Of a stretch of DNA of 64,000 nucleotides, positions 45,580 through 58,400 are shown in pieces (position 1 is the first letter of the stretch; every line of letters starts with the position of its first letter). A program made the translations under genes and the position numbers. Under the pieces are notes generated by a model. That model had not been told where the DNA came from, made no database searches, and was given only the letters and a program-made list of their open reading frames with translations. Source of the stretch: Balanoglossus misakiensis (taxonomy: Eukaryota > Hemichordata); the NCBI GenBank assembly GCA_040954595.2, contig CM082594.2:5208001-5272000 (forward strand), given 5' to 3'.

Positions 45580-47980
45580 GTTGTGAGCAATGTAACATTT
45601 ACCCTCAACTGACAAGCCCACACAGATTTCACTCTACAGGAACCGTGACTGATGATAATAAGCTGCAATCGGACTGTAGCAGGGTTTACCAATTGAATGA
45701 AGTTGTCTAAACACCCCCCCCCCCCAAAAAAAAAAATATATCACTGAGGTGAAAAGTGACCATATCCATGAGTTTAAAACCGAATGAACTTTATCATGAA
45801 ATATGCAGGCATGTATTCCCACACCACAGTGTCACTATGTTTATAAGTACCTGCCATTTGCGAATTGTTAGTGTACAGAATCTATTTCGGGCTCGAGTGC
45901 TTCGTTAATTTAATTAAATTTAATTATTTTGTTTTCATTTCAGGCAGATCTATGCGATCGATCAAAATGTCCACGTCGGCTTTGCCTCAATCATTGCTTT
46001 GAAACAAACAAACAAACAAACAAACAAGTGCTTACTGTACCATACCATACTTTACGATAAACCTACAGTTGAATGGAATTTCCATGGACATTTACTTATA
46101 ACAGAATTATCGAGGAAATTTAATCTGTCGATTTCTCGCTAATTCTCGAGAGTTTAAAGATGATAAGGCGATTAGAGAAGCGTTGTAGTCTTTTGTTTTC
46201 CGTTCGAAACTGCCTCCGGGTAAATCAGATAAAAAGTGCATCTTCATTTTCCAGAGAAATTGGAGTGTTTGTACAAGCTTATTGGGCTGCCTTGATCCTA
46301 CGCAAACATCATCGTCCAAATGGCTAACCAGGAGAGGCTTATTCAGCGCGACCGTCGTGTCGTTTCCTGTGTTAATAGCTGTTCCTTGAATTGCCAGAAA
46401 TCGAGATAATGGCTTTGGACGAGTAATTACCGCGTACTTACTCAGCAATTTTTTTGGCTTCGATAGAGTAAGGGGGTGAATTGCCCCGTGTTTCAGGCCC
46501 GATCAAGTCTCACGCGTCAGGCTTTTTTTACGTTACCATGGTGAACACAGCTTCGTTTTGGGCTGCATTCCAATTAATGTTCGATGATGGTATAGGACTA
46601 TACAATGTAAGTGATGCAAATGTACGAGCACAGCCACAGAAATCAGTAAGAAGCGAATCGGTGGCTCGTTTGGCGAGGGCGACCTACAAAATGTGATATC
46701 AATTATCCCCAGTGACGTTCGGCTATATTTTCAGTACGCTTCCCTCTCCCGTGTTCTAGTATCAATATTGGTTTCTTGTTCTTCTCTGGACAGATTTATG
46801 AGATATTCACGTGGCCTCCCAGAAAAGCCTGTATATGTATATGAGCGCGGACTATGGTGCGTCCACCATCATATGAGTAAAGGCCATTGTTATTGGTGAC
46901 AAACGAATTCAAGTCCAGACTTGAATTCAATGCTCAACAATAGCAACGCTGATTACTACAAAGGCCTTTGTTGAAAAACCAACTGATACTGGGCCATATG
47001 ACGATTCATAGAGTGGAACAAGACGCCACAGTTGACACATAATAAGAATAGCCAAAGTTGGAGTAAATGGAGATTTACACCTCTCCCATTAGCTGTCCGT
47101 TATTTTGTTCAGTATGGAGAGTAGGCCAGAATGATCGCGCATTTAAGTCGGACCACTCAAATACAGTCGTCGAACCTGACTGTAGTGGCCAGTCAAGGGA
47201 CTTTCCTAAACTGGTCTTTATAGACAGGTCAATTAATGTACATGTTAATTGTACGGGGCTGTAATAAAGTGGCCACTATATCTAGAGGTGGCCACTAACA
47301 CAGGTTTGACTTTAATCTGTAACCAAACTGCTCGTATTACTCCATCAGAACTTCGATTTCGTATACTACCACGGAGTTAGTACTCGACGTCATACAAGGA
47401 TAGGTAAACCATTGCTGGGCGACTCGATTATAGGATTAAACCGATCATGCCGTCCCCATTAATCAATCGCAAAATATCGCACTGTGCAGTTACATTATTA
47501 TTAATTGCGGTCCTGTGTCGTCGGTTCATTAAGCATATAGGGCTAATTTCTGTAATCTGGTGAACGGGTACACTGCCAATATGAAATTCAGTCCTTCGAA
47601 CCGTCGATTTCGTTGTCAAAACCTCGGAATCCGAAACATAACCTTAAAATGAGTTAGATTAGAAAATGTAGGAAAATTTATTCTCTGAGTCTTGTGTGAA
47701 AGTGTCTCTGTATTAGAGAACACCGTTGATATTATTCATCGGTAACTTCATCATCGCCAAATGATCAAATAATTAAATTTACAAAAAAAAAAAAACACGA
47801 ACAAATATTAGGGATTTTCTGAAATTTAATGGGGGGGGGGGGTAATATACTTGGCAGCTAATGTTCATTTTTTTAAAATGTAGATGTAGAATGAATGCGT
47901 GCCAAATCCAAATTTGAAACCCGCTGTCCTAAGCCTGTTGATTTCTGTCTATGTTTTGAGGTAACTGCTGTTACACCACT
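45580..47980. other. intergenic DNA
   Basis: No gene is supported. The stretch contains short homopolymers (C-run near 45713-45725, A-run near 47781-47794, G-run near 47831-47842), an AAAC tandem at 46001-46026, and dispersed repeat F copy 2. Confidence 0.5.
47164..47316. repeat. dispersed repeat F, copy 2 (inverted relative to copy 1)
   Basis: It is the reverse complement of 39093-39256 with moderate divergence (TGTAGTGGCCAGTCAAGGGA, then AGGTGGCCACTAACACAGG). It may be a small non-autonomous element. Confidence 0.6.
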
Positions 47981-47999
47981 TATCAACACAACGCATTAA

Positions 48000-49442
48000 C
48001 CGTCGTAATATTACACGGTGACGTAATGAAATGTACATAAGGCCAGCGTCAAAAATAAGTATCCATATAATACCGAAGCAAATGTGACGAGGCGAGAGGG
48101 TGATTGTGTTTCTTTCCGCGGGCTTCGTTCGGGGACTGTGGGCTTACAAGTCGCCATGATGAAGGACACCGCCATTGTTTCGGCAACTCGGGGGACGAGT
48201 CGACTTTGTATTCAGCATCGGCGTACTTCTAAGACACACCTGAGACCGGATTTACAATAATCTCCGTTTCTCTTTTTTTGCCATCTCGGTGACATGGAAG
48301 TTTTTCATTTGTTGTCCTCCTTTGCGTCTCATTTTGACATTTCCAAGATTGGAGGACTTCCGTGTGTCCAGTATGATGTATACCAAATCTCGGTGTACCG
48401 AGCTTTCCATTTGAACTTCACAGACAGTGTGGATTTCAATATTTGGTGCTTCAATACGACGCTGACAGAGATTTACATTGCGCTTTCTCGTTTAATACTG
48501 AGGAGTTTGGTGATGAGAAAAATGCGCAACTTGAATCTGCGGTTGTGAATTTGTGGTTTTCACCGCAGAGAATAAATCTCGGCGCTGCACCAACAGAAAC
48601 GACTTCCGTCCCATTCACGTCTGTGTATGGGACAAGATACCAATGCCTTCGTCACGGGTATGTACATGTAGGCCTGCAGAATTCATGGACATTGACGCAT
48701 CTATCTTGTCAACACCTCTCTCTTAGACTACCCATCAGCAGATCATCAATACACACCTAGACAATAACCGGCACTATCTCTCGTGGATCCGGTCAGTTTT
48801 AGCCATTGTTTCAAAATGAAAGGCGAGAATGCCCAGCAGCTAATCTGACAACGGTCAGAGGATTCTCCTGCCCGGACATGCTCTTTGCACCGACATGCAC
48901 GCTTCCTGGGTCTCGGGGGCCAGGATTCGCCCGGAACTCCATTGTTTTGATTAAAAAACAACCCCCGCATTGTGGGAAAAAGCGCTGCAGAATCGCTGCT
49001 GCATCGCTTTTTTTTTGCATCGCCCCGACACCCCGTGCAATGTCGCTGGGGATCCGCGAGTTTATGAGGCGATCCAACCGCGGCAATAGAGTCGTATAAT
49101 TTTCGATAGCAACGACGGCGCGCATACGGTGTGGCATGTATAGCAACGATAGCGGGGAGCTCCGCCGGTTGTGCAACGACACGTAACACATTCTATGCCT
49201 GTCAATCAAAGACGCCATTGTGAAGTAGGTGGGACAAAGCAGCACTGTCCTTACTGTCATTGGCTTACCGCATCGGTTACGTAAGCGTCACACTGTACGT
49301 CACACGATCTACATGTGAACACTGTGTACACATCGTATTATGCAAATTACGTGGCCGGGCTCGTAATAAATGTTAATTAGTATTGGATGGACTACTTCTA
49401 AGCGTGAAAATAGTCTAAAACAGCTTTTTTTCACTAAGAAAC
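48000..49442 (+). promoter_or_regulatory. upstream region of the bZIP gene
   Basis: It holds GTTACGTAAG (49276-49285), one base off the PAR-bZIP/E4BP4 consensus RTTAYGTAAY. Nearby are CRE-type half-sites GCGTCA (49285-49290) and TACGTCAC (49296-49303), and an ATGCAAAT octamer (49340-49347) followed by TACGTGG. All lie within 170 bases upstream of the bZIP ATG. Long antisense open frames here have no family similarity and are treated as chance. The transcription start is not visible. Confidence 0.4.
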
Positions 49443-52400
49443 ATGGCTGAAGACAAACTGTATGACTTCCAGCCATTCGACGACTCGATCGACAAGCAGA
49501 AGATACCACCTATCAGTACTTTCGCCAAGCCAACAGGTTATGGTAAGTAATCGTCTTTGGCTCTGACCAAGATACATGATATACGCTGTCCACTACCACC
49601 ACGCCCTGTGGACATTATGGCCATGTTTATTCTGCAGGAAAACCACGGCAGACATATTGGTAACGCGAAAAATCCAGCCACTTTTCCTCCGATTCCCCGC
49701 CAGTCCACCGTTTTTAGGGTACTCCTATCCTGGTTAATGTATTTGTGTCCGTCCCCGCCGGTTGTTGTGCGTTTATCGCGTCCGCTTGTTTGAGTACTAG
49801 GGCTGAATTTCCAACGACCAGATCGTGCGCAGGATTAGGTATTCAAATAGTCGAGCCGAGCGGTCAATCCGTCCGTTCGTTCCAGAAAAAAACGCCGAAG
49901 TCTCGCAAGGAACTCGGTCCCCACTTCCGCACATGTATATAACAACAACTAAATGCCTACCGCAAGGTGATTTTTTACTTATTACAAAATATTACGTAAT
50001 TTACCAACATAACCGATTTTAAGGTTACGTATGCTAAATAGAAGGGAAAGCTAAGGAGTTGACGACGCCGCATGGCTTCCTTTCCTCCAAACATAAATCG
50101 CCTTTCTCGGTTTCATTCGATTTTTGAAAAAAACATCACTTGGCATCTTTAAAGGAACCTCGGTTACATTTCTATTAACCGATCCATTTTTGCCTTGGAT
50201 GCTACTTTCCTTGTCGGGCTGAAGCACAATCGCTTTCGGCAATAATACTGGCTGCGCAAGTCGAAAGACGCTGGGGCCAACATTGACGCTAGCTGTGTGT
50301 GAACCACGTCAATAAACTATCGGTCATTCCCCCGTCCATGACACGCTTAATGCGTCTAGATATCTACTCTTGATTTGACCATCATATACCAGGGCGTTGT
50401 CTATTTTCCTTTTCCCCAAACGCGCTTGTGTGGGGGATCCTCTCCCTCCCTCCCCCGACATATCGGTGAAAGCAGCCGCGGGAAATGACAATCGACCATT
50501 TGGCTTGGCGATCGATATCATGAATATTCATCATACACGGGGCATTGAAATGCAATTAAGCCGACATCATATTTCTATCTCCGTGGTGGTGCCACCGATG
50601 ATCCGGTGCGAGTTTGTCATCTGTGGAAACGCACAAACCATACGGTTTGTTCAGGCGTCATACGGATCTCTAGGGGCACCGTTTTCTATTGTAGAACGCG
50701 GTTTGTTTTTCGACTTGGCTTCGTTGTGGTCGGTGGAGAAGTACCCCCATGTCCACCACCGCAGTTCTATTTAATTTCGGTCTCCAAGTTAATTGTTTAC
50801 TATTGGTGCTGTGTAGCGAAGCCCTCTCACAATGCATTTATTGATAAAAGACGGGCAGAAGGTCATCTTAGCGATGGACCTTTGACCCCCTCCATATTCG
50901 CTTTTCGTGGTATGGAGAAAACACATATGTAAAACACATATGTTTTCGTCAGTTACGATTAAAATATCCAAATAACGCTCCTACAGTCAACGTATTATTC
51001 ACTCTAAATGTAAAATCACCACATGATATTTTTCTTCGCGTTAAATGTAAATGAGATACGGTGCTAGATTTTCTTGAAATCATCTTCTCGCTACGCCATA
51101 TCGCAATATCTGCACACCATACTGGATCACCAACATTGAACAGGCTATAAATAAAAGCTCATGTATTTGAATTGCCCGCAAGTCTGTCATAACGTTGCAT
51201 CACGCGCCACGCAATGCCTGTTGCGTAGTTGTCGTGTGTAACAGTCACAATCGCTGGCAAAAGCAATCGTTAGGATAACAGCCAAACATTGTTACATGTA
51301 TACGCTTACGAGAAACGGTCGCAATAATAAAACTGATACAATGTATGATGTAATGGCGAGAGGTGTTCTGCTATCTGATTTTAAACGCCCATTTATCCAA
51401 ACGCTGTAACATGACACCACCCCCTTTTAATCAATGGTGCTGCAGCCGCTGAATCCTGACCCGTATCTTTCACTGTTTTTCGACCCAATGAATTACAAAT
51501 CGCCTTAATTGAATGATACATGTACACCAACAGAAATATGTAGATGTATGTATGTATGTATGTATGTATGTATGTATGTATGTATGTATGTATGTATGTA
51601 TGTATGTATGTATGTATGTATGTATGTATGTATGTATGTATGTATGTATGTATGTATGTATGTATGTATTCCCCATCTGTTGATGACTATTGCTATGCAA
51701 ATTGTCAGGTGACGATTTATGCCAGTGTTCCCTAATTTCGCTTCCTGTCATCGCGTCACAAGTCAGAACTTGAAAGTTTAAAATGTGGTTGCTATTTGGT
51801 GCAAAGACCTCATCTCGCCTGTCTTTTTCATTCAATCAGAGAGTGTTGGTAAATTCTCCAACCGCGAATGTTATGTCGTACAGGTGTGGATGTCACGTGA
51901 AAAGTGACCGCCCCCTCCCCACTCTACCCCGCAACTTTTGACACAATCGGTTTACTCGCCCGGTGTTCTACAGCACAGAACACCACGCACTGTTGTGATC
52001 CACGCGCTTTCAATAGCTGCATCTTTTCACGTGGTTTGTTGTCGACAAAAGGCGTGAAAGCCAAGGCTGTTTCACGGTGTTGTGCTCGCCAAGAAATGCC
52101 TCCGTGCTCGATCTGCTAACCTCTCAACAAAACAGACGAATCGGAATAATTGCAGTGTAGCATGTACTACTAGTAGTCATATGCGGGGGGAAGCCCAATG
52201 TACAGCGGTTTCAATTACAGGCACCAAAGCACAGTAATTAAACGGTTAACCTGTCTTTCTCGTGTTTATTAATGTGTGGTGTACATGTACATGTTAGTAG
52301 GTCAGAAACAATCTTGTGAAAATACCAGGGTCGTTAAAATTGAAATGCCCTGGTTTACTGACACGTGACCGATCTTGTTATCAACACTTACGCATGTACG

Positions 52401-55400
52401 CAGTTCACACTATGATTGCTAAAATATAAATTTTAAAAGAAGCGAAATGTTTGAAGAAAAATACAATATAAACTTAGAATATAATATGTAACTTGTATAT
52501 AGACTTGGAGGGCTTATACCATGCGATACCTTGTTCAGTATGTAAACGTATAGAGTGCTAATACAGCGCCTAGCCTCTGTCTATGATTAAAACTTATGGG
52601 AAGTGGTCTGGGGATTATAGTTGTTATAATATGCCCGTTAACGCGGTCGTCTGCAAGCACAATTATGTCACGGTCAAAACCGCCGGTCGCCTCGCAACGG
52701 GCATAAGCCGAGAGTTAGCATTGATTGGACTTGAAGTATTATTATTATTATCATTGCCCTGAAAAAAAAAAGTGTGAGGCGGTGGCTTGTATTTCGCACT
52801 TTAATTATAATGGAAAAATGTGCCGTTTGCAGGGATTGTGGGCGAGAGTGGGGGCCGTGATAATGACCTTTAATCATGCCAGCCCGGGGAGCTAGTTAAA
52901 ACCGCGAGACGATCAACTTCTAATATTCACGCGCACGTCAGAACGGCACAGGCGTTGCTAATATGAAAAATTTGTCAAACGTTTGACAGCCTTCGCCAGA
53001 TTAATTTGACCACTTAGCGGGCGGTAACATGCCGTGGTCCGAATTTCCCACACCCCGTGTATAAATGTAGATCTCGTGCTAAGGAAGCTAATTGCCATTA
53101 TATTGTATACGCGAATGACCCACCATATATATGTACTTCGAAATCCTGGAAACATGTAAAAGTCGTTTTTCCGTCGACATGCCCGCAGCAAGACTTCGTC
53201 ACAGTTATTTTTCGAAGTCAGACATATTCATAACAAAAACAGAAATATTCTTACCCGATTCAGGATACTTTTGAAAATATATTACTACTGTAAATAAGAA
53301 AATACAAATCGTCTGAAAAACAGCGCACCAGATTTCGGACTGTGAAATTTTCATTCCAATTAAGGATTGCCCTTTGTAGGGAATGGATATTGCGACCTTG
53401 GTGGTGTCGTGATATTCATATTTTTATGGGTTATAATTATAATGTTATAAACGAGTGCAGACATGAGATAGTTATAATATTACAGTTATGAGATATTACC
53501 GAACGATGCTACATATTATGTGGTACACTATAGCCGTTATCATGTTTTGCTTCCGATTGTGACGGAAGCCCGTTAGGTACGAGTTGCAGTCTCGTGGTCC
53601 CCTCGCAGCAACTGTAAAATGGTATATCTCGGTAACGAAGTGAAAATGTTTAGCACTCAAGGGACGCAAGAACTTCTTAACCGTGGACAAGGGACTGACA
53701 GGAGATATCCCTTCTATCGCGGTTTTCGCCCGCGTCCTACGGGAACGCGTGTCACGTACTGGTAAAAATACCCACTGTAAAGCCAGTTCGGTAATTGTTT
53801 TAGCAGGTGTTATATTCAGCCTCTGGGTGCAGTGAGTTTCGGCTTATCGCGCGAACTAATGTTTATAAATTAATGCTGCACTTTCACAGCATAACACCGA
53901 CGGAGCAAAATAGCCAAAGTCATGTTCTTGGCGACTTTAGCAAGAAAATTGGCCGTCAATGACAGGTTTCATATTGCTGTTAAAATTTAATTGTTGCGTA
54001 TTGTTGGCACGCATCAATTATTCAAAAAATGTGCAGGTCAGTTCGCTAATCCATTGTTTGCCGGTAATTGTTTTAGCCAATTTACCATCAAAATTATGGC
54101 CCGAGTTGCAGGCAATTCCGAGTGACAATACACGAAGCCGGTCGTTTTAAACCCGTATGCTTTATGCCACGCAGGGTTGTGTATCGGGATTAGCTCGTGG
54201 AACTGACGCGAATTCAGTTCGGCCGAAGTTTGTTGCTGAAAATTAAAGAAGAAAATTCGCAAATCATATTACAGTTCATCTGGTTGAATTATGGATTAAA
54301 CACCTCGCGAATTCGTTGTTGGCAATGTATGCATAACGACCATAACGACTGTCCGGCAGCCATGATACCGTGACACACACACACAGACACACCGCCCTAA
54401 TACTGCCCGAAAGGTGTGCGATCGATTTTGCGGTTTTTAATACGCACGTGTTTATTTGATTCCAGTGGTTTAACCGTTTACTTTTATAATCCGGTAAAGG
54501 CATCATCAGATTGAAACTGATAATACCACTGTCAGTACCGCCGCGGTGGTATACCCGAGATTGAACTTGATGTGCGTAATTGGAGGGGGTCTCCTTCAAT
54601 CTGCTCAAAACCCGGAGACAAAGAAAATATATCCGTGGCAAAATATTGTTAGACGCGAATCGCCATACTGTGAAAAGTCGTGCCTGATATAAGGCGTAGA
54701 TTTTACTGTGTAATTCTCTGTGCATGTTTATGACCGCTGGGGTACTCGTTGACCTCTTGACCTCGCCAAAAAACAATAGGGATGGAATAATCCATTCAAA
54801 ATGGACGTTGAAATTGTCTCGAAGGGGCAGCATCGTACTCGTTTAGTGACTTGACGCTCGTGTATATTAATGCATTTTATCCATTTGTACAGTTATTTTG
54901 CTTATAGGCAAGATCTGAAATAAACTCGTCTTGACTTTGAAATTTTTCACAATATTTTAAAGTAAATGCAGCTTCCTTGTATAGGTGAAACGTGTAGTTG
55001 TTAATGTGCTAATGTGACGACTTCTGCGGGTAATAGGCAGGCGAAATATATAACGCGGAACTTTGAGAACCTTTGTTAATATTTTTTTTACATAATTTCC
55101 GTTGCTAAACCGGAATTTCATCAACTCGTATTTTTTATCATAAGATGTCCAGTCGGTCAGCGAGACTGTCTTCCACGCGTTTATTCTGGCATCCGGCCAG
55201 TGTGTACAGGAACAAAAAAAATCAAAAACATTTTAGATTTGAAATGCAAATGAGTGCCACGTAGAAAATATGGCTAATTTGTCGAGTGAAAGAAGCAAAC
55301 TGCCCCTCAGGCCGCAAGAGCGCACGGTCCGAGCCCCTGCACTATTTAACAATAGGCGCGATGTGGTATCGTCTGCTCGCCCTTTTGATAAGTGCTTTAT

Positions 55401-58400
55401 ATCATGTTGGCTCCTTTGTGTTAGCGAGTCGGGGAGCAAACGGTCTCTCCACGGTCGATGCTTTTCAGTTTTGTTTGGTCACACTGTCCGTAAAGGGACC
55501 AGGGTGGCGGGCACCAAACTCTCCATTGTGGGCCAGAATGAATGAACTATACGCCATATGCGATTAGGTCGATAACCACTTTGTATCCGCGAGCAGAAGT
55601 CCGAAAAACGGTTTCACGTATCGGTGATCATCGGACTTAATATACGAAGCCTGTTGTCCGATCTTTCCGTAAATTTGCCAAAAACCGTAAAAGTCGAATG
55701 ATCTGACTAGGTTGCCAGAATAGGCTTACACAAAGAATTCTCTTGATATACTAGTAGCTCCGGATTTTAGGTAAATGGCGAAATAATATGAAAATAACGC
55801 AATCAAACCGCGTGTAAGTTAGATCTGGAAATTTTCATGCCAAAATATATGATATAATGTGCCTGAAATATTTTATTTCGTTTGCACGGCTGGCGTATAT
55901 TTTCCCCGCTGTGTATTTGAGTGGAAATGCCCGCATCTATTCGCAGTGACAAACATATGTAGCAACTGCCACATTTGACCGAAATCAAAGATTGATAAAT
56001 CACAAGGGAACAGCTGCCAAATACAAAGCACTTGATAGAATTCTCGGAGGACAGCCCCGGCTCGTCAAATGACCACAACACCGCCGGCGAAAAATGCACA
56101 ATCTGCGCGGTGCTTGTGGTCAGTGGCAGAATCTTTAGGTGCCGCGGTGCCCATGATTATCCACTAAACGCAAACGAAAAGTGGTGTTTCTTTTCAGTAG
56201 AAACGAGAGCCGATTTTCACACCAGATTCCTGACAAATTTAATATAATTCGTTCCCTGGAGGATATGGCGCATCAGCGAGTTGAACGTCACTTGTGTTCG
56301 TCTTTCTGTGTGCATTGTGACCACTGTATTCATGGGAACACAATTAGGGCCTGCAAGTAATTGAGAACGGGCTTATACATTTGCAAAAGGTGAAGTCTTG
56401 AACCAATCTGACCTAGTGCGTGGCAACAAACAGTGAGAAAGAGTAGGGGGGGGGGGAGCCTGATACATTATAGCGGCTCAAATTTGGAAGGCGGCAGGTA
56501 AACACTTAGCCTATACAAAAGGCAGGGTAGATACGGAGTAGATGCGCATGCGCTGTATTCAGCGTAATGACGCATCTCAACGCATTTACAACTCCTACTT
56601 TTTGACCAAGATCATGAAGATAGCATCCTCCTAAAAGGCAAACATCACAGTGGCATTACACGCCAAATCAAGCTAGACCATGTCAAGGCTAATAATTGCA
56701 TCAATGCGTTGCCAGATTGTGATGTATTCGTTGATCGAACTGGCCCATGTACAATTTGTGACTGACGCACACGGCTGCTTTCTTGCCTGGCGGTGTAATA
56801 TCTACTGGGGATCTTTATGCATCACCCGCTTCCCTTTTACCCCTGGCCACGCTTCCTGTCTCATTCCACGAAAGGAAATAGACCTATATTTAGGCAGATG
56901 GGCTTATCGCCCGCGCCAGAAACAAGGAAGAGAATGGTACCAACGATTGGTTCAATTTGCCACGTTCTGTTTGCAAAAGTCTTGTTACCACCATTTGCAA
57001 CAGGCATTATGTTGTCTGTGGTTGCACGTGTTTCAGTTGCACGCCCGAATTGAAGTTATTTTCGCGGGGTAATGGTGTGGTGATAAAGTCTAATATAATG
57101 TCGCTATGACATTTTACTATCCAGTAGTTGATATAAAACCGAGTTTTTGATATGCATCATGGATAGAATCCAATATCAGAATAATAAACTCGGTGCTAAA
57201 TTGCATGGTCACTAAAAACCCAGATCATCTTATCAATACATCTACACGAAAGAATACTAACACGCTGGCACCGTGCATGAGTTATGAATGCTAAATACAC
57301 AGTGGAAGTTAATTATTTTACCGCGTCACGTTTACAATAGATGTGGTTTCTTGCACGGTATCCGAACCGCGTTTCTTTGGAAACCTGCATCCCTGGATCT
57401 CTTTAGGTAGTACGCATGCGCACCGTTCATTGCAAAAAAAGTGACCACTTCGCATAACCTGCACGGGGTTGCTCATTGATTTCGATCAGGAATGCTTTCT
57501 TTTCAGTTATTAACCGCCTTTGTGGAGGGCTCAGGTGTTTGGTAATAAATGGCGAAAGTAACATGTGTGTATTTTATCATAGAAAATGGCCCAACACAGG
57601 CGGACACATCATTGGACATGTTGCCAGTCTCATCTGGGTACTACCCTGTGCAGTCCCAAAGACTTTTCTACAAAAGTAAGAGTGTTTTCCTTCACTATGA
57701 GGCGAACATCCGAACCATCTACACCCTTCTTGTCGTTTCCAAAAAATTCCTGCATGCCAGGTCAAATCTGTCTTAAAACACTGGCAAGTTTCGACTCAGT
57801 ACATTCAACATTGAAACGGCGGGAAAAAAAACTGTCGGTGGTTCGGAAAAGTGTCTCAGCGATAGTGGTATAGGTAATAGGGGCTAAACGTAAAAGGTGA
57901 TATCCGTAAATGTAACGTCTGTCCTCCATCTCTCTCTACCATTTTTTTGTATTTACATTAGACGGCGGGTACACTCAGCCACCGAACCCGGCAGCCTTTT
58001 ACGTGGTTGCGGCAGGGGGTAACCAGTCGTTTGTCTATCCTGCAACGTCGAACTCATCCAGTGTACCGGCAACATCCCAGGGTAATGCACCTCATCCAAG
58101 TAATATGGTTTCATCCATGCTTAGCAACCCTGGCAGTGGTTTGGAGACGCCCATGTCCGGCACTCTGCCACCAACCCCTCCGGGTATGACTTTATCAACC
58201 AGATTCCACAAAACTTTTATTTGCGTTTTGATATATATATATTTGTCGTCCAAAACACACTCAATCCAAGTTCTCTTAATGAAATCTCGACGCTTAAAAA
58301 GCATACGATCACCCGTTCAAAATTTACTGGAGCCAAAATTATCATGGGAAGTTGCGGTCTAGATTTTCACATATTTTCACTTTTGGTGGCCACGCGAATA

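Noticed and set aside
46481-46696. Plus-strand frame starting MPRVSGPIKSHAS
   Set aside because: It is short and isolated, with no splice partner, motif or poly(A) context.
48746-49260. Two overlapping antisense frames of about 148 codons upstream of the bZIP gene
   Set aside because: They overlap in different frames, show no recognisable motif, and are explained by locally higher GC in a promoter region.
50876-50888. GGACCTTTGACCC, a DR1-like element in bZIP intron 1
   Set aside because: It has two mismatches to the consensus; several such matches are expected by chance in 64 kb.
51470-51835. Open frames rich in Ile-His-Thr-Tyr or Met-Tyr-Val-Cys
   Set aside because: They are translation of an ATGT microsatellite.
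54750-54765. TTGACCTCTTGACCTC, a DR2-like element in bZIP intron 1
   Set aside because: It is a single site in a long intron with no supporting context; chance is likely.
54276-54833. 185-codon open frame on the minus strand inside bZIP intron 1
   Set aside because: It shows no domain pattern or conserved motif. An open frame of this length is expected about once by chance in 64 kb, and the frame crosses a CA-repeat.
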